From: Stenotrophomonas sp. HITSZ_GD
GTDB taxonomy: Bacteria > Pseudomonadota > Gammaproteobacteria > Xanthomonadales > Xanthomonadaceae
DNA length: 64,000 nt
Direction: 5' to 3'
Assembly: GCF_029543105.1 (NCBI RefSeq)
Contig: NZ_JARQXB010000001.1
Location: forward strand, 1 to 64,000
In this document: piece by piece, positions 43,455 to 51,653 of the stretch
Position numbering within the stretch: the first letter of the stretch is position 1
Layout: every line of letters begins with the position of its first letter
Position numbers and translations under genes: made by a program
The notes under the pieces: model-generated
The model's database searches: none
What the model was told of the DNA's origin: nothing
What the model saw: only the letters and a program-made list of their open reading frames with translations

Positions 43455-44390
43455 TCAGCCGGCGCGGCGGGCGCGGTCCAGCCAGCTGGCCAGGCCTTGC
43501 GCGTTGAGTTCGATGTCCATCGCCAGTACGCGCGTCACCGCCGCATCGTCCAGCGGCACCGCGTGCGCATGCGCGCGTTCGAGATACAGCTCGGTCAGCG
43601 CGGCGACGAGGCAGCGATGGCGGTCGGGCCGGTCGTCGCAGCTGCGCGCCAGCGCCGCCATGGCGTCGATCTGCTCGATCAATGCGCGTCCGAGCGCGGC
43701 CGGCGGCGCCACGCGCCCGTAGTGGGTGAGGTACATCGCCGCCGGGTCGTGGGCGAGCATGCGCGCGATGGAGGCACGCATGGCCTCCGGCTCGAATTGC
43801 ACCGGCGAAGAGGTGGGCAGGATGAAGGGGCCCTGCGCCGAATCCAGCTCGCGATAGGACAGGCCGAACGTATCGCCGGTGAACCATGCGCGGCTGCGCG
43901 CGTCCCAGACGCACAGGTGATGGCGGGCGTGGCCGGGGGTGTCGATCGTCAGCAAGGCGCGGCCGGCCAGCGATACGCTGCCGCCGTCCTCGGCGATCAC
44001 CACGCGCGCCTCGGGCACGGCGACCACCTCGCCGTAGCTGCGGGCGATCTCCGCTTCGCCGTACACCTCGGTGGCGCCGGCGAGCAGGCGGGTCGGGTCG
44101 ATCATGTGCGGCGCGCCGCGCGGGTGCACGAGCAGCTTCGCATTGGGCAGGTGGCGCAGCAGCGCGCCGGCGCCGCCGGCGTGGTCCAGGTGCACGTGGG
44201 TGAGGATGAGCCAGTCCACGTCTTCTGCGCGCAGCCCGGCGGCGGGCAGCGCGGCGAGCAGCGACGGCACGGCAAGCGCGGTGCCGCAGTCGATGAAGGC
44301 GCCGCGGCCCTGTTCGACGATCAGGTAGGCCGCGTCGAAGCACGGCCGCTGAAAGCCGGTGTCGAGGGTGTGGATGCCGTGTTCGGCCAT
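43455..44390 (-). CDS. MBL-fold metallo-hydrolase
   Basis: This 311-aa protein has the metal-binding motif LTHVHLDHAGGAG (HxHxDH, about residues 65-75), a later His in TPGHARHHLCVWDA, and Asp in WFTGDTFG. That is the glyoxalase II-like arrangement for two metal ions. The extra C-terminal helical region (about 230-311) is typical of a subgroup annotated only as MBL-fold hydrolases. The substrate is unknown. ATG 44390 was preferred to a start 33 bases upstream. Confidence 0.9.
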   Translation of the reverse strand: MAEHGIHTLDTGFQRPCFDAAYLIVEQGRGAFIDCGTALAVPSLLAALPAAGLRAEDVDWLILTHVHLDHAGGAGALLRHLPNAKLLVHPRGAPHMIDPTRLLAGATEVYGEAEIARSYGEVVAVPEARVVIAEDGGSVSLAGRALLTIDTPGHARHHLCVWDARSRAWFTGDTFGLSYRELDSAQGPFILPTSSPVQFEPEAMRASIARMLAHDPAAMYLTHYGRVAPPAALGRALIEQIDAMAALARSCDDRPDRHRCLVAALTELYLERAHAHAVPLDDAAVTRVLAMDIELNAQGLASWLDRARRAG

Positions 44391-44504
44391 CTGGCGTCCT
44401 GTGGGGTCGCTGGATGCATCCATTCTAGGCGCTGCGCGAGTGGATGCGGATGCGGCTTTGGTCGGAGGAACGCGCCCTGCGCAGGTCGCCGCGCGCGCGT
44501 GGAC

Positions 44505-45797
44505 TCAGCCCGCGTCGCGCAGCGCCTGCAACGCCTCCAGCACCAGATCCGCCTGCGCCTGGAGCGTGAACAATGGCGATTCCAGCGCATCGGCCGCCGT
44601 GGCATGCTTCAGCACGGCGATGGTCTGGCCCGCTTCGCGCGGCGAGTCGAAGCCTTCGCTCTGGATCAGCAGCGTGCCTTCGTCGTCGGTCAGCTTGAAG
44701 TAGAAACGTCCGTCGGCCTCGCGATACTGCTTGAATACCGGCAGCGCGGCCTTGGCCTTCTTCTGCTTGCCCGGGCCGACATCGTGCGCCGACAAATCCC
44801 GCAGGCCCACCGCGTGGCGCAGCTCGGCCAGGAAGGGCTTGGCGAATTGCTCGCGCAGGCGCTCGCCGCCGCGGCGCAGGGTGGCCTCGATGGCGGCCGG
44901 ATCGGCCATCAGCGCTTCATAGCGTTCGCGCTGCGGCGCGATCTCCGCGTCGATGCGCTCGAACAGCTGCTGCTTCGCATCGCCCCAGGAAATACCCTCG
45001 GCGAATGCCTGCGCGAAGGCCGCCGTCTCCGCCTCGCTGGCGAAGGCCTGGTACAGCTGGAACAGCGCCGAGCCCTCGGTCGTCTTCGGCTCGCCGGGCG
45101 CGCGCGAATCGGTAAGGATCGCCGAGACGCGCCGGCGCAGCTCCTCGCGCGGGGCGAACAGCGGAATGGTGTTGTCGTAGGACTTGCTCATCTTGCGCCC
45201 GTCCAGGCCGGGCAACGTGGCGACCTGCTCGTCGATCAGCGCCTCGGGCAGCACGAAATAGTCGCGGCCATAGACGTGGTTGAAACGCTGGGCGAAATCG
45301 CGCGCCATCTCGATGTGCTGCACCTGGTCGCGGCCGACCGGCACGCGGTGCGCGTTGAAGATCAGGATGTCGGCGGCCATCAGCACCGGGTACATGAACA
45401 AGCCGGCAGTGACGCCCGCATCGGCGTCCTCGCCTTCGGCCGTGTTCTTGTCCACGGCGGCCTTGTAGGCGTGGGCGCGGTTGAGGATGCCCTTGCCGGC
45501 GATGCAGGTCAGGAACCAGTTGAGTTCGGTGATCTCCGGGATGTCGCTCTGGCGGTAGAACCACACCTTGTCCGGGTCCAGGCCGCAGGCCAGCCAGGTG
45601 GCGGCGATTTCCAGGGTCGAGCGCTGGGTCCGTGCCGGGTCCTGCGCCTTGATCAGGCTGTGCAGGTCGGCGAGGAAGAAGAAGCTCTCCACGTCGGTGG
45701 CACGGCTGGCGGCGATGGCCGGGCGCACGGCGCCGACGTAGTTGCCAAGGTGCGGCGTGCCCGAGGTGGTGATGCCGGTAAGGACGCGGGTGGTCAT
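44505..45797 (-). CDS. trpS: Tryptophanyl-tRNA synthetase, long form
   Basis: This 430-aa class I synthetase charges tRNA-Trp. The HIGH-equivalent is TTSGTPHLGNYVGA (residues 10-23) and the KMSKS motif is in GLDGRKMSKSYDNTIPLF. It is about 90-100 residues longer than the common TrpRS. The added C-terminal part (from about residue 340: PGKQKKAKAALPVFKQYREA, then GRFYFKLTDDEGTLLIQSEG) is a small domain seen in Xanthomonadaceae-type enzymes. Start ATG 45797 gives MTTRVLTG. Confidence 0.96.
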   Translation of the reverse strand: MTTRVLTGITTSGTPHLGNYVGAVRPAIAASRATDVESFFFLADLHSLIKAQDPARTQRSTLEIAATWLACGLDPDKVWFYRQSDIPEITELNWFLTCIAGKGILNRAHAYKAAVDKNTAEGEDADAGVTAGLFMYPVLMAADILIFNAHRVPVGRDQVQHIEMARDFAQRFNHVYGRDYFVLPEALIDEQVATLPGLDGRKMSKSYDNTIPLFAPREELRRRVSAILTDSRAPGEPKTTEGSALFQLYQAFASEAETAAFAQAFAEGISWGDAKQQLFERIDAEIAPQRERYEALMADPAAIEATLRRGGERLREQFAKPFLAELRHAVGLRDLSAHDVGPGKQKKAKAALPVFKQYREADGRFYFKLTDDEGTLLIQSEGFDSPREAGQTIAVLKHATAADALESPLFTLQAQADLVLEALQALRDAG

Positions 45798-45920
45798 GTG
45801 GTGCGGGGGCCTGGATCGATAACCCCGCCAGTTTACCCGTTGCCCCCGGCCGGAGCCCGAAACGGACGAGGCGGGCCGCCCCAGCGACCCGCCCCGTCCG
45901 GTCAAACCGTGGCGAACGAC

Positions 45921-46139
45921 TTACTGGTCGCCGTATTCCTTGCGCAGCGACGCATCGAAATCCTTGACTTCCTTTTCGGCGCGGTCGCGGTCCCAGCCGT
46001 AGCGCTCCTGCAGCTTGCCCGACAGGTACTGGGCGTTGCCCTCGGCGACGTCGAAATCGTCGTCGGTGAGGTCGCCCCACTTGGCCTGCATCTTGCCCTT
46101 GAGCTGGGTCCACTTGCCGGAAATGATGTCTTTGTTCAT
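45921..46139 (-). CDS. CsbD family stress protein
   Basis: This 72-aa hydrophilic protein begins [20 protein letters not shown], with [20 protein letters not shown] and [16 protein letters not shown], the CsbD signature (E. coli YjbJ is similar). CsbD proteins are abundant under general stress; their biochemical role is unknown. It has its own upstream region of about 170 bases. Confidence 0.93.
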   Translation of the reverse strand: MNKDIISGKWTQLKGKMQAKWGDLTDDDFDVAEGNAQYLSGKLQERYGWDRDRAEKEVKDFDASLRKEYGDQ

Positions 46140-46313
46140 GGTGCGCTCCATTCGTTCTTGTTGGGATGTCGGCCGACCATTGGCGGCGGCGCGGGGACAG
46201 TTTTTCGGCCCAACCGTTCGCGAGAGGTCAACCGGCGTCAAGGACGCCCTCATCGCGGTGAACGATTCAATGCGAAGATGAAACGCGCGCGAAGATCGCG
46301 GCGAACGACACGC

Positions 46314-46342
46314 AAAAAAAAGCGGGCCGAAGCCCGCTTTTT
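46314..46342 (-). terminator. Bidirectional terminator after the entericidin-like gene
   Basis: A 7-bp stem (46321-46327 with 46332-46338, four-base loop) is flanked by seven A residues on the left (46314-46320, a T run for the minus strand) and T residues on the right (46339-46342). It ends the entericidin pair on the minus strand. Confidence 0.85.
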
Positions 46343-46361
46343 CTTCTCCCATCCCGGCGAA

Positions 46362-46493
46362 TTACTTCGCCGCGTCCTGCACCTTCTCGCCAGCCTTCTG
46401 CACGTCCTTGCCAGCGCCGGCCACGGTGTTGCAGCCCGACAGCACGGCCATGGAGAACATGCCCAGGACCAGCAGGGTCATCACTTTCTTCAT
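46362..46493 (-). CDS. Entericidin A/B-like lipoprotein (short copy)
   Basis: This 43-aa small lipoprotein has an N-terminal signal ending VLSGC and then NTVAGAGKDVQKAGEKVQDA. The mature part is a short amphipathic helix, as in entericidin/EcnAB proteins. It is nearly identical in its core to the next gene upstream, so the pair arose by duplication. The classical entericidin antidote/toxin role was defined in E. coli; here the function is unproven. It is followed by a strong terminator. Confidence 0.9.
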   Translation of the reverse strand: MKKVMTLLVLGMFSMAVLSGCNTVAGAGKDVQKAGEKVQDAAK

Positions 46494-46570
46494 TGCTTCT
46501 CTCCTCGGTTGGATGGCGACGTCATCGTCGCGCTTTGCATGGGTTGGATTGGTTGGATCGGGTTACCCGG

Positions 46571-46723
46571 TCAGCACTTGCCGTCGCTGCACTTGTGCGC
46601 GGTGTCTTCCACCTTCTCGCCGGCCTTCTGCACGTCCTTGCCGGCACCGGCCACCGTGTTGCAGCCGCTCAGCATGCCCACGGAAAACAGCGCAAGCATG
46701 GCCAGGGTCATCAGTCGCTTCAT
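46571..46723 (-). CDS. Entericidin A/B-like lipoprotein (long copy)
   Basis: This 50-aa lipoprotein has a signal ending MLSGC and a mature helix NTVAGAGKDVQKAGEKVEDT. Compared with its neighbour it has a seven-residue Cys-containing tail (HKCSDGKC). The tail's two cysteines are unusual for this family and could form a disulfide. It is separated by 77 bases from the shorter copy and probably shares a transcript with it. Confidence 0.9.
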   Translation of the reverse strand: MKRLMTLAMLALFSVGMLSGCNTVAGAGKDVQKAGEKVEDTAHKCSDGKC

Positions 46724-46859
46724 GTCCTTCTCCGGTCGGTGCGGCCCCGCGGAAGGCAGGCGGGCCGCTTGGCGCACAATCTGACTTTCCGACCGTCGAG
46801 CGGATGTGAACGCGGTCGGCTTCGTCAAAGGGCCGGGCGGGAAGCGTTCAGTCTGGCGC

Positions 46860-47783
46860 TCAATCGCGCATCAGCGTGGACTTGCCGAACAGGCTTTCCA
46901 CCAGGTCCACCGCCAGCTCCGCGGTGAGGTTGCGGTTGTCGATGACCGGGTTGAGCTCGACGATGTCCAGCGACCCGAGCCGGCCGGTATCGGCGATCAT
47001 CTCCATCACCAGCTGGGCCTCGCGATAGTTCGGCCCGCCGGGCACGGTGGTGCCCACGCCGGGCGCGATGCTGGGATCGAGGAAGTCCACATCGAAGCTG
47101 ACGTGCAGGTGGGTGTCCGCGTCCAGGCCGGCCAGCGCAGCCTCCATCGTGCGCTTCATCCCGTTCTCGTCGATGTAGCGCATGTCGTAGACATCGACGC
47201 GATGCTGCTTGATGAGGCGCTTTTCTTCCGGGTCCACCGAGCGGATGCCGATCTGGCGGATCTGCTCGGGGTGCAGTGCGGGCGCGTCGCCGCCCAAGTG
47301 GGTGAGTTCGCGCGGGCCCAGGCCGCACAGGCAGGCCACCGGCATGCCGTGCACGTTGCCCGAGGGGGTGACCTCGCTGGTGTTGAAGTCCGAATGCGCA
47401 TCCAGCCACAGCACGCGCAGCTTGCGCCCCTGCGCGCGGCACCAGCGCGAGACGGCGGTGATCGACCCCATCGCCAGGCAGTGGTCGCCGCCGAGCATGA
47501 TCGGCATGCGGCCCTCGACCAGCTCGGCATGCGTGGCCTCCATCAGCGCGCGGTTCCAATCCACCACCTCCTGCAGGTGGCGATAGCCGGCCACCGGCGC
47601 GGTCCATGGGTTGCGCGGGCCATCGAGGTTGCCGACGTCGCGCACCTCCACGCCGCGCGCCACCAGCGCCTCGCCCAGCCCGGCGATGCGCAGCGCCTCG
47701 GGGCCCATGCGGGCGCCGCGATGGCCGGCCCCGATGTCGGTGGGCACGCCGATCAGCGACACGGGGGGATAGCGCGTGGACAT
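46860..47783 (-). CDS. rocF: Arginase
   Basis: This 307-aa manganese enzyme hydrolyses arginine to ornithine and urea. All metal-binding blocks are present: IMLGGDHCLAMGS, WLDAHSDFNT (a DAHxD variant) and SFDVDFLDPSIAPGVGTTV. The N-terminus SLIGVPTDIGAGHRGARMGP and C-terminal SLDIVELNPVIDNRNLTAEL are typical of RocF-type arginases. It stands alone upstream of the entericidin genes. Arginase together with the PutA in this window would allow arginine carbon to enter glutamate. Confidence 0.96.
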   Translation of the reverse strand: MSTRYPPVSLIGVPTDIGAGHRGARMGPEALRIAGLGEALVARGVEVRDVGNLDGPRNPWTAPVAGYRHLQEVVDWNRALMEATHAELVEGRMPIMLGGDHCLAMGSITAVSRWCRAQGRKLRVLWLDAHSDFNTSEVTPSGNVHGMPVACLCGLGPRELTHLGGDAPALHPEQIRQIGIRSVDPEEKRLIKQHRVDVYDMRYIDENGMKRTMEAALAGLDADTHLHVSFDVDFLDPSIAPGVGTTVPGGPNYREAQLVMEMIADTGRLGSLDIVELNPVIDNRNLTAELAVDLVESLFGKSTLMRD

Positions 47784-47900
47784 TCCTTGGCTCCGGTTAT
47801 GCGGTTCGGGACAGGAAGTCTAGTCGCAGGGGCCCGAGGCGCCTGCCGCGATGCAGCAGCGCGCCGCCGTTTCCGGCCTGATTCAACGCATGGGGAGCAG

Positions 47901-47976
47901 TGGTGCCGCTTATCCGAATCGAACGGATGACCTACTGTTTACAAGACAGTTGCTCTACCGACTGAGCTAAAGCGGC
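47901..47976 (-). tRNA. tRNA-Thr (anticodon TGT)
   Basis: This 76-base cloverleaf on the minus strand has acceptor stem GCCGCTT/AAGCGGC, D-arm AGCTCAGTCGGTAGAGC, anticodon arm ACTGTCTTGTAAACAGT with TGT, TTCGATTC in the T-loop region, and an encoded 3' ACCA. It closely resembles the enterobacterial thrU-type tRNA. No adjacent tRNA or integrase is seen. Confidence 0.97.
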
Positions 47977-48003
47977 ACGTCGCCCGCGACGGGCGCCGGC
48001 ATT

Positions 48004-48696
48004 CTAGCGCAGGGCCGCGCAGTCCAGCGATCGCTGGCCTGGCGCATGCAGCGCGCGCAGCCTGGCGTCGTCGCCGGCAACGCGGGCCTCGATCCACCAG
48101 CGCGAGCCGGTGGTGCCGCCGCTGGGCACGACCTGGGCGGCGAACCCGGCGGCCGCGAGTTCCGCCTGCCGGCGCTCGGCGCCTTCGCGGCTGCGGTACT
48201 GCCCCAGCGCGATATCGCTCTGTGCCCCGTTGCCGACGATGTAGTAGTCACTCAGGCCGGCGGCCTTGATCTTCGCCACCATGGCCTGCGCGGCGTCGCG
48301 ATCGCCCACGCCGGTGAGCATGACCTTGAAGCTGCTGGCATCGGCCACCTCGCGCACGCGCGGGGTGCGCAGTGCATCGCCCGCGGCCGTGCGGGCGGCC
48401 TCCGCGGCGGCCTGGTCGGCATACGGACCCAGGCGCAAGCAGCGATCGGCGGGCGTCGGCGCCACCGGCTTCGCCGGCAGCGCGGCAGCGGGCGCGGCGG
48501 ATGGCGCGGTAGCGCTGGCCGGCACCGCCGTCGCCGCCGCGGGTGTGCGTGGCGGGTCGATCTGCTGCAGCGAGGCCACGCCACCGGCCACGGCCGGCGG
48601 AGGCACGGGCGGGCTCGCGGCCGGACGCACCGCCCACCACAGGGCGACACCGGCGTTGAGGATGGCGAGCACGACGATCAGGGCGCGGACGTACAT
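48004..48696 (-). CDS. SPOR-domain protein
   Basis: This 230-aa protein has one N-terminal membrane helix (ALIVVLAILNAGVALWWAV), a Pro/Ala-rich linker (about 25-80) and a C-terminal SPOR-type region (about 105-195). The latter includes SFKVMLTGVGDRDAAQAMVA, SDYYIVG and IALGQYRSREGAERRQAELA. SPOR domains bind denuded septal peptidoglycan, so a role in division or cell-wall remodelling is likely. It lies 43 bases downstream of coaX on the same strand, as commonly seen in Xanthomonadaceae birA-coaX clusters. Confidence 0.9.
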   Translation of the reverse strand: MYVRALIVVLAILNAGVALWWAVRPAASPPVPPPAVAGGVASLQQIDPPRTPAAATAVPASATAPSAAPAAALPAKPVAPTPADRCLRLGPYADQAAAEAARTAAGDALRTPRVREVADASSFKVMLTGVGDRDAAQAMVAKIKAAGLSDYYIVGNGAQSDIALGQYRSREGAERRQAELAAAGFAAQVVPSGGTTGSRWWIEARVAGDDARLRALHAPGQRSLDCAALR

Positions 48697-48739
48697 GGCG
48701 CGATTCTAACCAGCCACGGTCGCGCCGCGGCCAGCGGCT

Positions 48740-49474
48740 TCAGTCGGCCGCGGTCGGGTGGTGCGCGGCCCACACGGCCAGGCCATCGAGCACCAACGAC
48801 GGATGGTGCTCGGCGCCCGGCAGCAGCGGTAGCAGCGGTGCCGCGCCGCCGCCGTGCAACAGCAGGCGCACCGGGCCAAGCGCCAGGCTTGCCTGTTGCA
48901 GGCTGCGCTCGATCAGCGCCACCGCCGCGCCATCGCAGCCGGAGGCCAGCGCATCGGCGGTGTCGTTGGCGAATTCGGCGTAATCGCCGCCGCTGGCGGG
49001 CAATTGCGCGGCGCGCTGGTGCAGGGCCTCGCGCATGGTGGTCGGCGAAGCGGCGATGCGGCCGCCGCGGTGCTGGCCGTCGGCATCCATCAGGTCCACG
49101 GTGAGGGCGGTGCCTACGCCGGCGACCAGTACATGCCCGCCAGCGCGCGCGCCGAGCAGGGCGAGGAAGCGGTCCACGCCGAACTTCTGCGGCTGCGCGT
49201 AACCCACGCGCACGCCGGCGCACTCGCCCAGCGTGCGGGCGATGCGCACCGCGCCAAACCGCGTGCGCAGGTGCGCGATGACATCCTCGGTGAGCGCCGG
49301 CGCGGCCACGCTGGCCACCCAGGCAGTGTCGCCGCGCGGGAGCGTGGCGGCGATGTCCCCGGACATCGCCTGCACGCCGTGCGCCCACGCCTGCACGTCG
49401 CCGGCGCGGCCGTCTTCGCGCAGGGGCGCGAACTTGAACCGGGAATTGCCGAGGTCGAACAACCAGTCGCTCAT
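48740..49474 (-). CDS. coaX: Type III pantothenate kinase
   Basis: This 244-aa ASKHA-fold kinase performs the first step of coenzyme A synthesis. Motifs are FDLGNSRFKF (phosphate 1), GYAQPQKFGVDRFLALLGAR (substrate site with the PxxxGxDR pattern), AGVGTALTVDLMDADG (phosphate 2) and GGRIAASPTTMREAL. ATG 49474 overlaps the birA stop by ATGA, so the two genes are coupled. Confidence 0.96.
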   Translation of the reverse strand: MSDWLFDLGNSRFKFAPLREDGRAGDVQAWAHGVQAMSGDIAATLPRGDTAWVASVAAPALTEDVIAHLRTRFGAVRIARTLGECAGVRVGYAQPQKFGVDRFLALLGARAGGHVLVAGVGTALTVDLMDADGQHRGGRIAASPTTMREALHQRAAQLPASGGDYAEFANDTADALASGCDGAAVALIERSLQQASLALGPVRLLLHGGGAAPLLPLLPGAEHHPSLVLDGLAVWAAHHPTAAD

Positions 49475-50436
49475 GCGGGTCTCACGCTCACTTCGCCGGC
49501 ATGGAACAGGCGCTCGCCGCTTTCGCCACGCACGCGCAATGCGCCGTCCGGCGCGAGTCCCTCGGCCACGCCCTCATGGAAGCGCCCCGCTTCCTCGATG
49601 CGCACGCGACGGCCGGCGAGCAGGTCCAGCGCCGCGTAGCGCGGCAGGAACGGCGCCAGCCCCTGTTCCTCGAACAGGTCCAGCGCCGGCAACAGTTGCG
49701 CCAGCAGCGCGGCGACGATGGTGTTGCGCGACACCGGCTGGCCGGCCAGCGTGTCGAGGTCCACCCAGGGCTGGCCGATGTCCGCGGCAAAGGCCTCGGG
49801 CATGTGCACGTTCACGCCCAGCCCGATTACCGCGCGCGCCGGCCCACCCACTTCGCCGCCGCCTTCGATCAGCAGGCCGCCCAGCTTGCGTTCCCCGGCC
49901 AGCAGGTCGTTCGGCCACTTGAGGCCGACCTCGCCGAAGCCACAGGCGCGCAGCGCCTCCGCGGCGGCCACGCCCACCGCCAGGCTGAGGCCGGCGAGCT
50001 GCGCCAGGCCGCCGGCGAAGCCGCGCGCCACAGACAGATAGATATGCGCGGCAAGCGGCGAGGCCCATTGCCGGCCGCGGCGGCCGCGGCCACCGGTCTG
50101 GCGCTCGGCCAGCATCACGGCCGCGCCGCGGGCCGGCACCGGCCGGGACAGCAGCTCGGTATTGGTGGACTCCACGGTCCAGGCGATCTCCAACCGGTCC
50201 AGCGCGGCGGCCGCTTCGGCCGGCAGCGCGGCAAGGATGCGCTCGCGGTCGAGCAGCTCGACGGGGTAACCCAGCCCGTAACCCTCGCCGGCGCGGCCCT
50301 GGATATCGATGCCGGCGGCGCGCAGGTTCTGAATGCGCTTCCAGACCGCCGCGCGGGTCAGCCCGAAATCGCGCGCCAGGGCATCCCCGGAAAGCCGGCC
50401 CAGGGCAAGCCTGGCCAGTAAAGCGCGATCATCCAC
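49471..50436 (-). CDS. birA: Biotin-protein ligase / biotin operon repressor
   Basis: This 321-aa bifunctional protein has an N-terminal winged helix (SGDALARDFGLTRAAVWKRI, about residues 15-34) that allows DNA binding. The ligase domain follows (ESTNTELLSR, AERQTGGRGRRGRQWASP, LKWPNDLLAGERKLGGLLIE), then a C-terminal SH3-like domain. The start GTG 50436 has a good Shine-Dalgarno (GGAGGGG); the longer frame upstream is not convincing. It is first in the birA-coaX-SPOR operon. Confidence 0.96.
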   Translation of the reverse strand: MDDRALLARLALGRLSGDALARDFGLTRAAVWKRIQNLRAAGIDIQGRAGEGYGLGYPVELLDRERILAALPAEAAAALDRLEIAWTVESTNTELLSRPVPARGAAVMLAERQTGGRGRRGRQWASPLAAHIYLSVARGFAGGLAQLAGLSLAVGVAAAEALRACGFGEVGLKWPNDLLAGERKLGGLLIEGGGEVGGPARAVIGLGVNVHMPEAFAADIGQPWVDLDTLAGQPVSRNTIVAALLAQLLPALDLFEEQGLAPFLPRYAALDLLAGRRVRIEEAGRFHEGVAEGLAPDGALRVRGESGERLFHAGEVSVRPA

Positions 50437-50580
50437 GGGCCCCTCCGCACACTCCGCCCGCTGGGCAATCGGCGCGATTATGGAGCAAGCGCCCGGAGCC
50501 GCCCAGCGCCCGCTTGCCAGCCGCCGTGAAAAGCGCGTTAGAATCGGGCGCTTGGTGCCCCCTGTCCGGGAAGTCAAACG

Positions 50581-50850
50581 ATGCGCCGATCCGCCTGCTT
50601 GCTTCTCCTGCTGACCCCGGCCGTGGCTTGGGCCTCCAGCGGCATGGCCGAAGCGGACCATGGCACCTGCGTCACGCCGACCTCCGCAGCGCACGGCCCG
50701 GCCCCCGAAGTGACGGTGCCGCCGTCGCATTCGCCGGGCCGCCGTTCGAGCACCCTGGCGCCCAGCGGTGGCGGCGACGACGGCGACCTGCTGCCGCCGC
50801 GCAACCGCATGCCGAAATGGCACAGCTTCCTGCCGGGCATGTTCCGCTGA
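50581..50850 (+). CDS. Small exported protein of unknown function
   Basis: This 89-aa protein has a clear signal peptide (ACLLLLLTPAVAWASS, cleavage near residue 19) and a Pro/Ser/Gly-rich mature part with one Cys, ending NRMPKWHSFLPGMFR. The motif PPRNRMPKWHSFLPGM looks conserved rather than random and may be functional. It is divergent from birA. Its end overlaps the likely start of mtfA by 34 bases. No family was recognised. Confidence 0.65.
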   Translation: MRRSACLLLLLTPAVAWASSGMAEADHGTCVTPTSAAHGPAPEVTVPPSHSPGRRSSTLAPSGGGDDGDLLPPRNRMPKWHSFLPGMFR

Positions 50851-51608
50851 TCCAGCGTTTGCTGGGCTGGCTGCGGCGCCCGCCTCCGACCATCGACGAT
50901 GCCCCGTGGGCCCAGGCCCGCGCGCAATGCCCGTGGATCGCCGCGCTGGATGGCGAGCGCGAGGCCCGGTTGCGCGAACTGGCCGCGCGCTTCCTGCACG
51001 AGAAGACCATCTCGCCCGTGGACGGGCTCACGCTGTCGCCGGCGCAGGTGGTGCTGCTGGCGGCGATGTGCTGCCTGCCGCTGCTGGAGATCGGCCCGGG
51101 CGGCTGGCGCGGATGGTCGCAGCTGATCGTGTACCCGGAGGCGTTCCGCGTACACCGCAGCCATGTCGACGCTGCCGGCGTGCTGCACGAGTGGGACGAC
51201 GAGCTGATCGGCGAAGCGTGGGACCAGGGCCCGTTGATCCTGTCGTGGGCCGACGTGCAGGCCGACCTGGAGGATCCGCACGCGGGCTACCACGTCGCCG
51301 TGCACGAGATGGCGCACAAGATCGACGTGCTCGATGGCGCACTGGATGGCACGCCCCCCTTGCCGCGCGAGTGGCAGCGCGAGTGGGCGGCGGACTTCCA
51401 GCAGGCCTATGACGCTTTCTGCCAGCGCGTGGACGCGGGCAAGCGCACGCGCATCGATGCCTACGCGGCGGAGGCGCCGGAGGAATTCTTCGCGGTGGTC
51501 AGCGAGTACCACTTCTCGGCCCCTGGCGTGCTGGCCGAGGCAATGCCCAAGGTGGCCGCACACCTGCGTCGGTACTACGGACCATCACCGTTCGAGGGGC
51601 GCGGCTGA
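50817..51608 (+). CDS. mtfA: MtfA-type M90 zinc metallopeptidase
   Basis: This 263-aa cytoplasmic peptidase has the zinc motif HEMAHKID (HExxH), LSWADVQADLEDPHAGYHVA before it and EEFFAVVSEYHFSAPGVL after it, the MtfA pattern. In E. coli MtfA binds Mlc and influences glucose uptake. ATG 50817 gives the family's usual length but overlaps the preceding gene by 34 bases and has no Shine-Dalgarno; TTG 50861 is a shorter alternative. Confidence 0.88.
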   Translation: MAQLPAGHVPLIQRLLGWLRRPPPTIDDAPWAQARAQCPWIAALDGEREARLRELAARFLHEKTISPVDGLTLSPAQVVLLAAMCCLPLLEIGPGGWRGWSQLIVYPEAFRVHRSHVDAAGVLHEWDDELIGEAWDQGPLILSWADVQADLEDPHAGYHVAVHEMAHKIDVLDGALDGTPPLPREWQREWAADFQQAYDAFCQRVDAGKRTRIDAYAAEAPEEFFAVVSEYHFSAPGVLAEAMPKVAAHLRRYYGPSPFEGRG

Positions 51609-51653
51609 GGCACGCGTGATCGAGGGGCCGCGGCACCAGGTGCCGCGCTGGCT

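Noticed and set aside
43497-46784. 1095-codon open frame across the MBL, trpS and CsbD genes
   Set aside because: It spans several well-supported genes on the other strand and shows only low-complexity shadow sequence.
47901-47976. tRNA-Thr as an island attachment site
   Set aside because: No integrase, duplicated tRNA 3' end or composition change is seen next to it.
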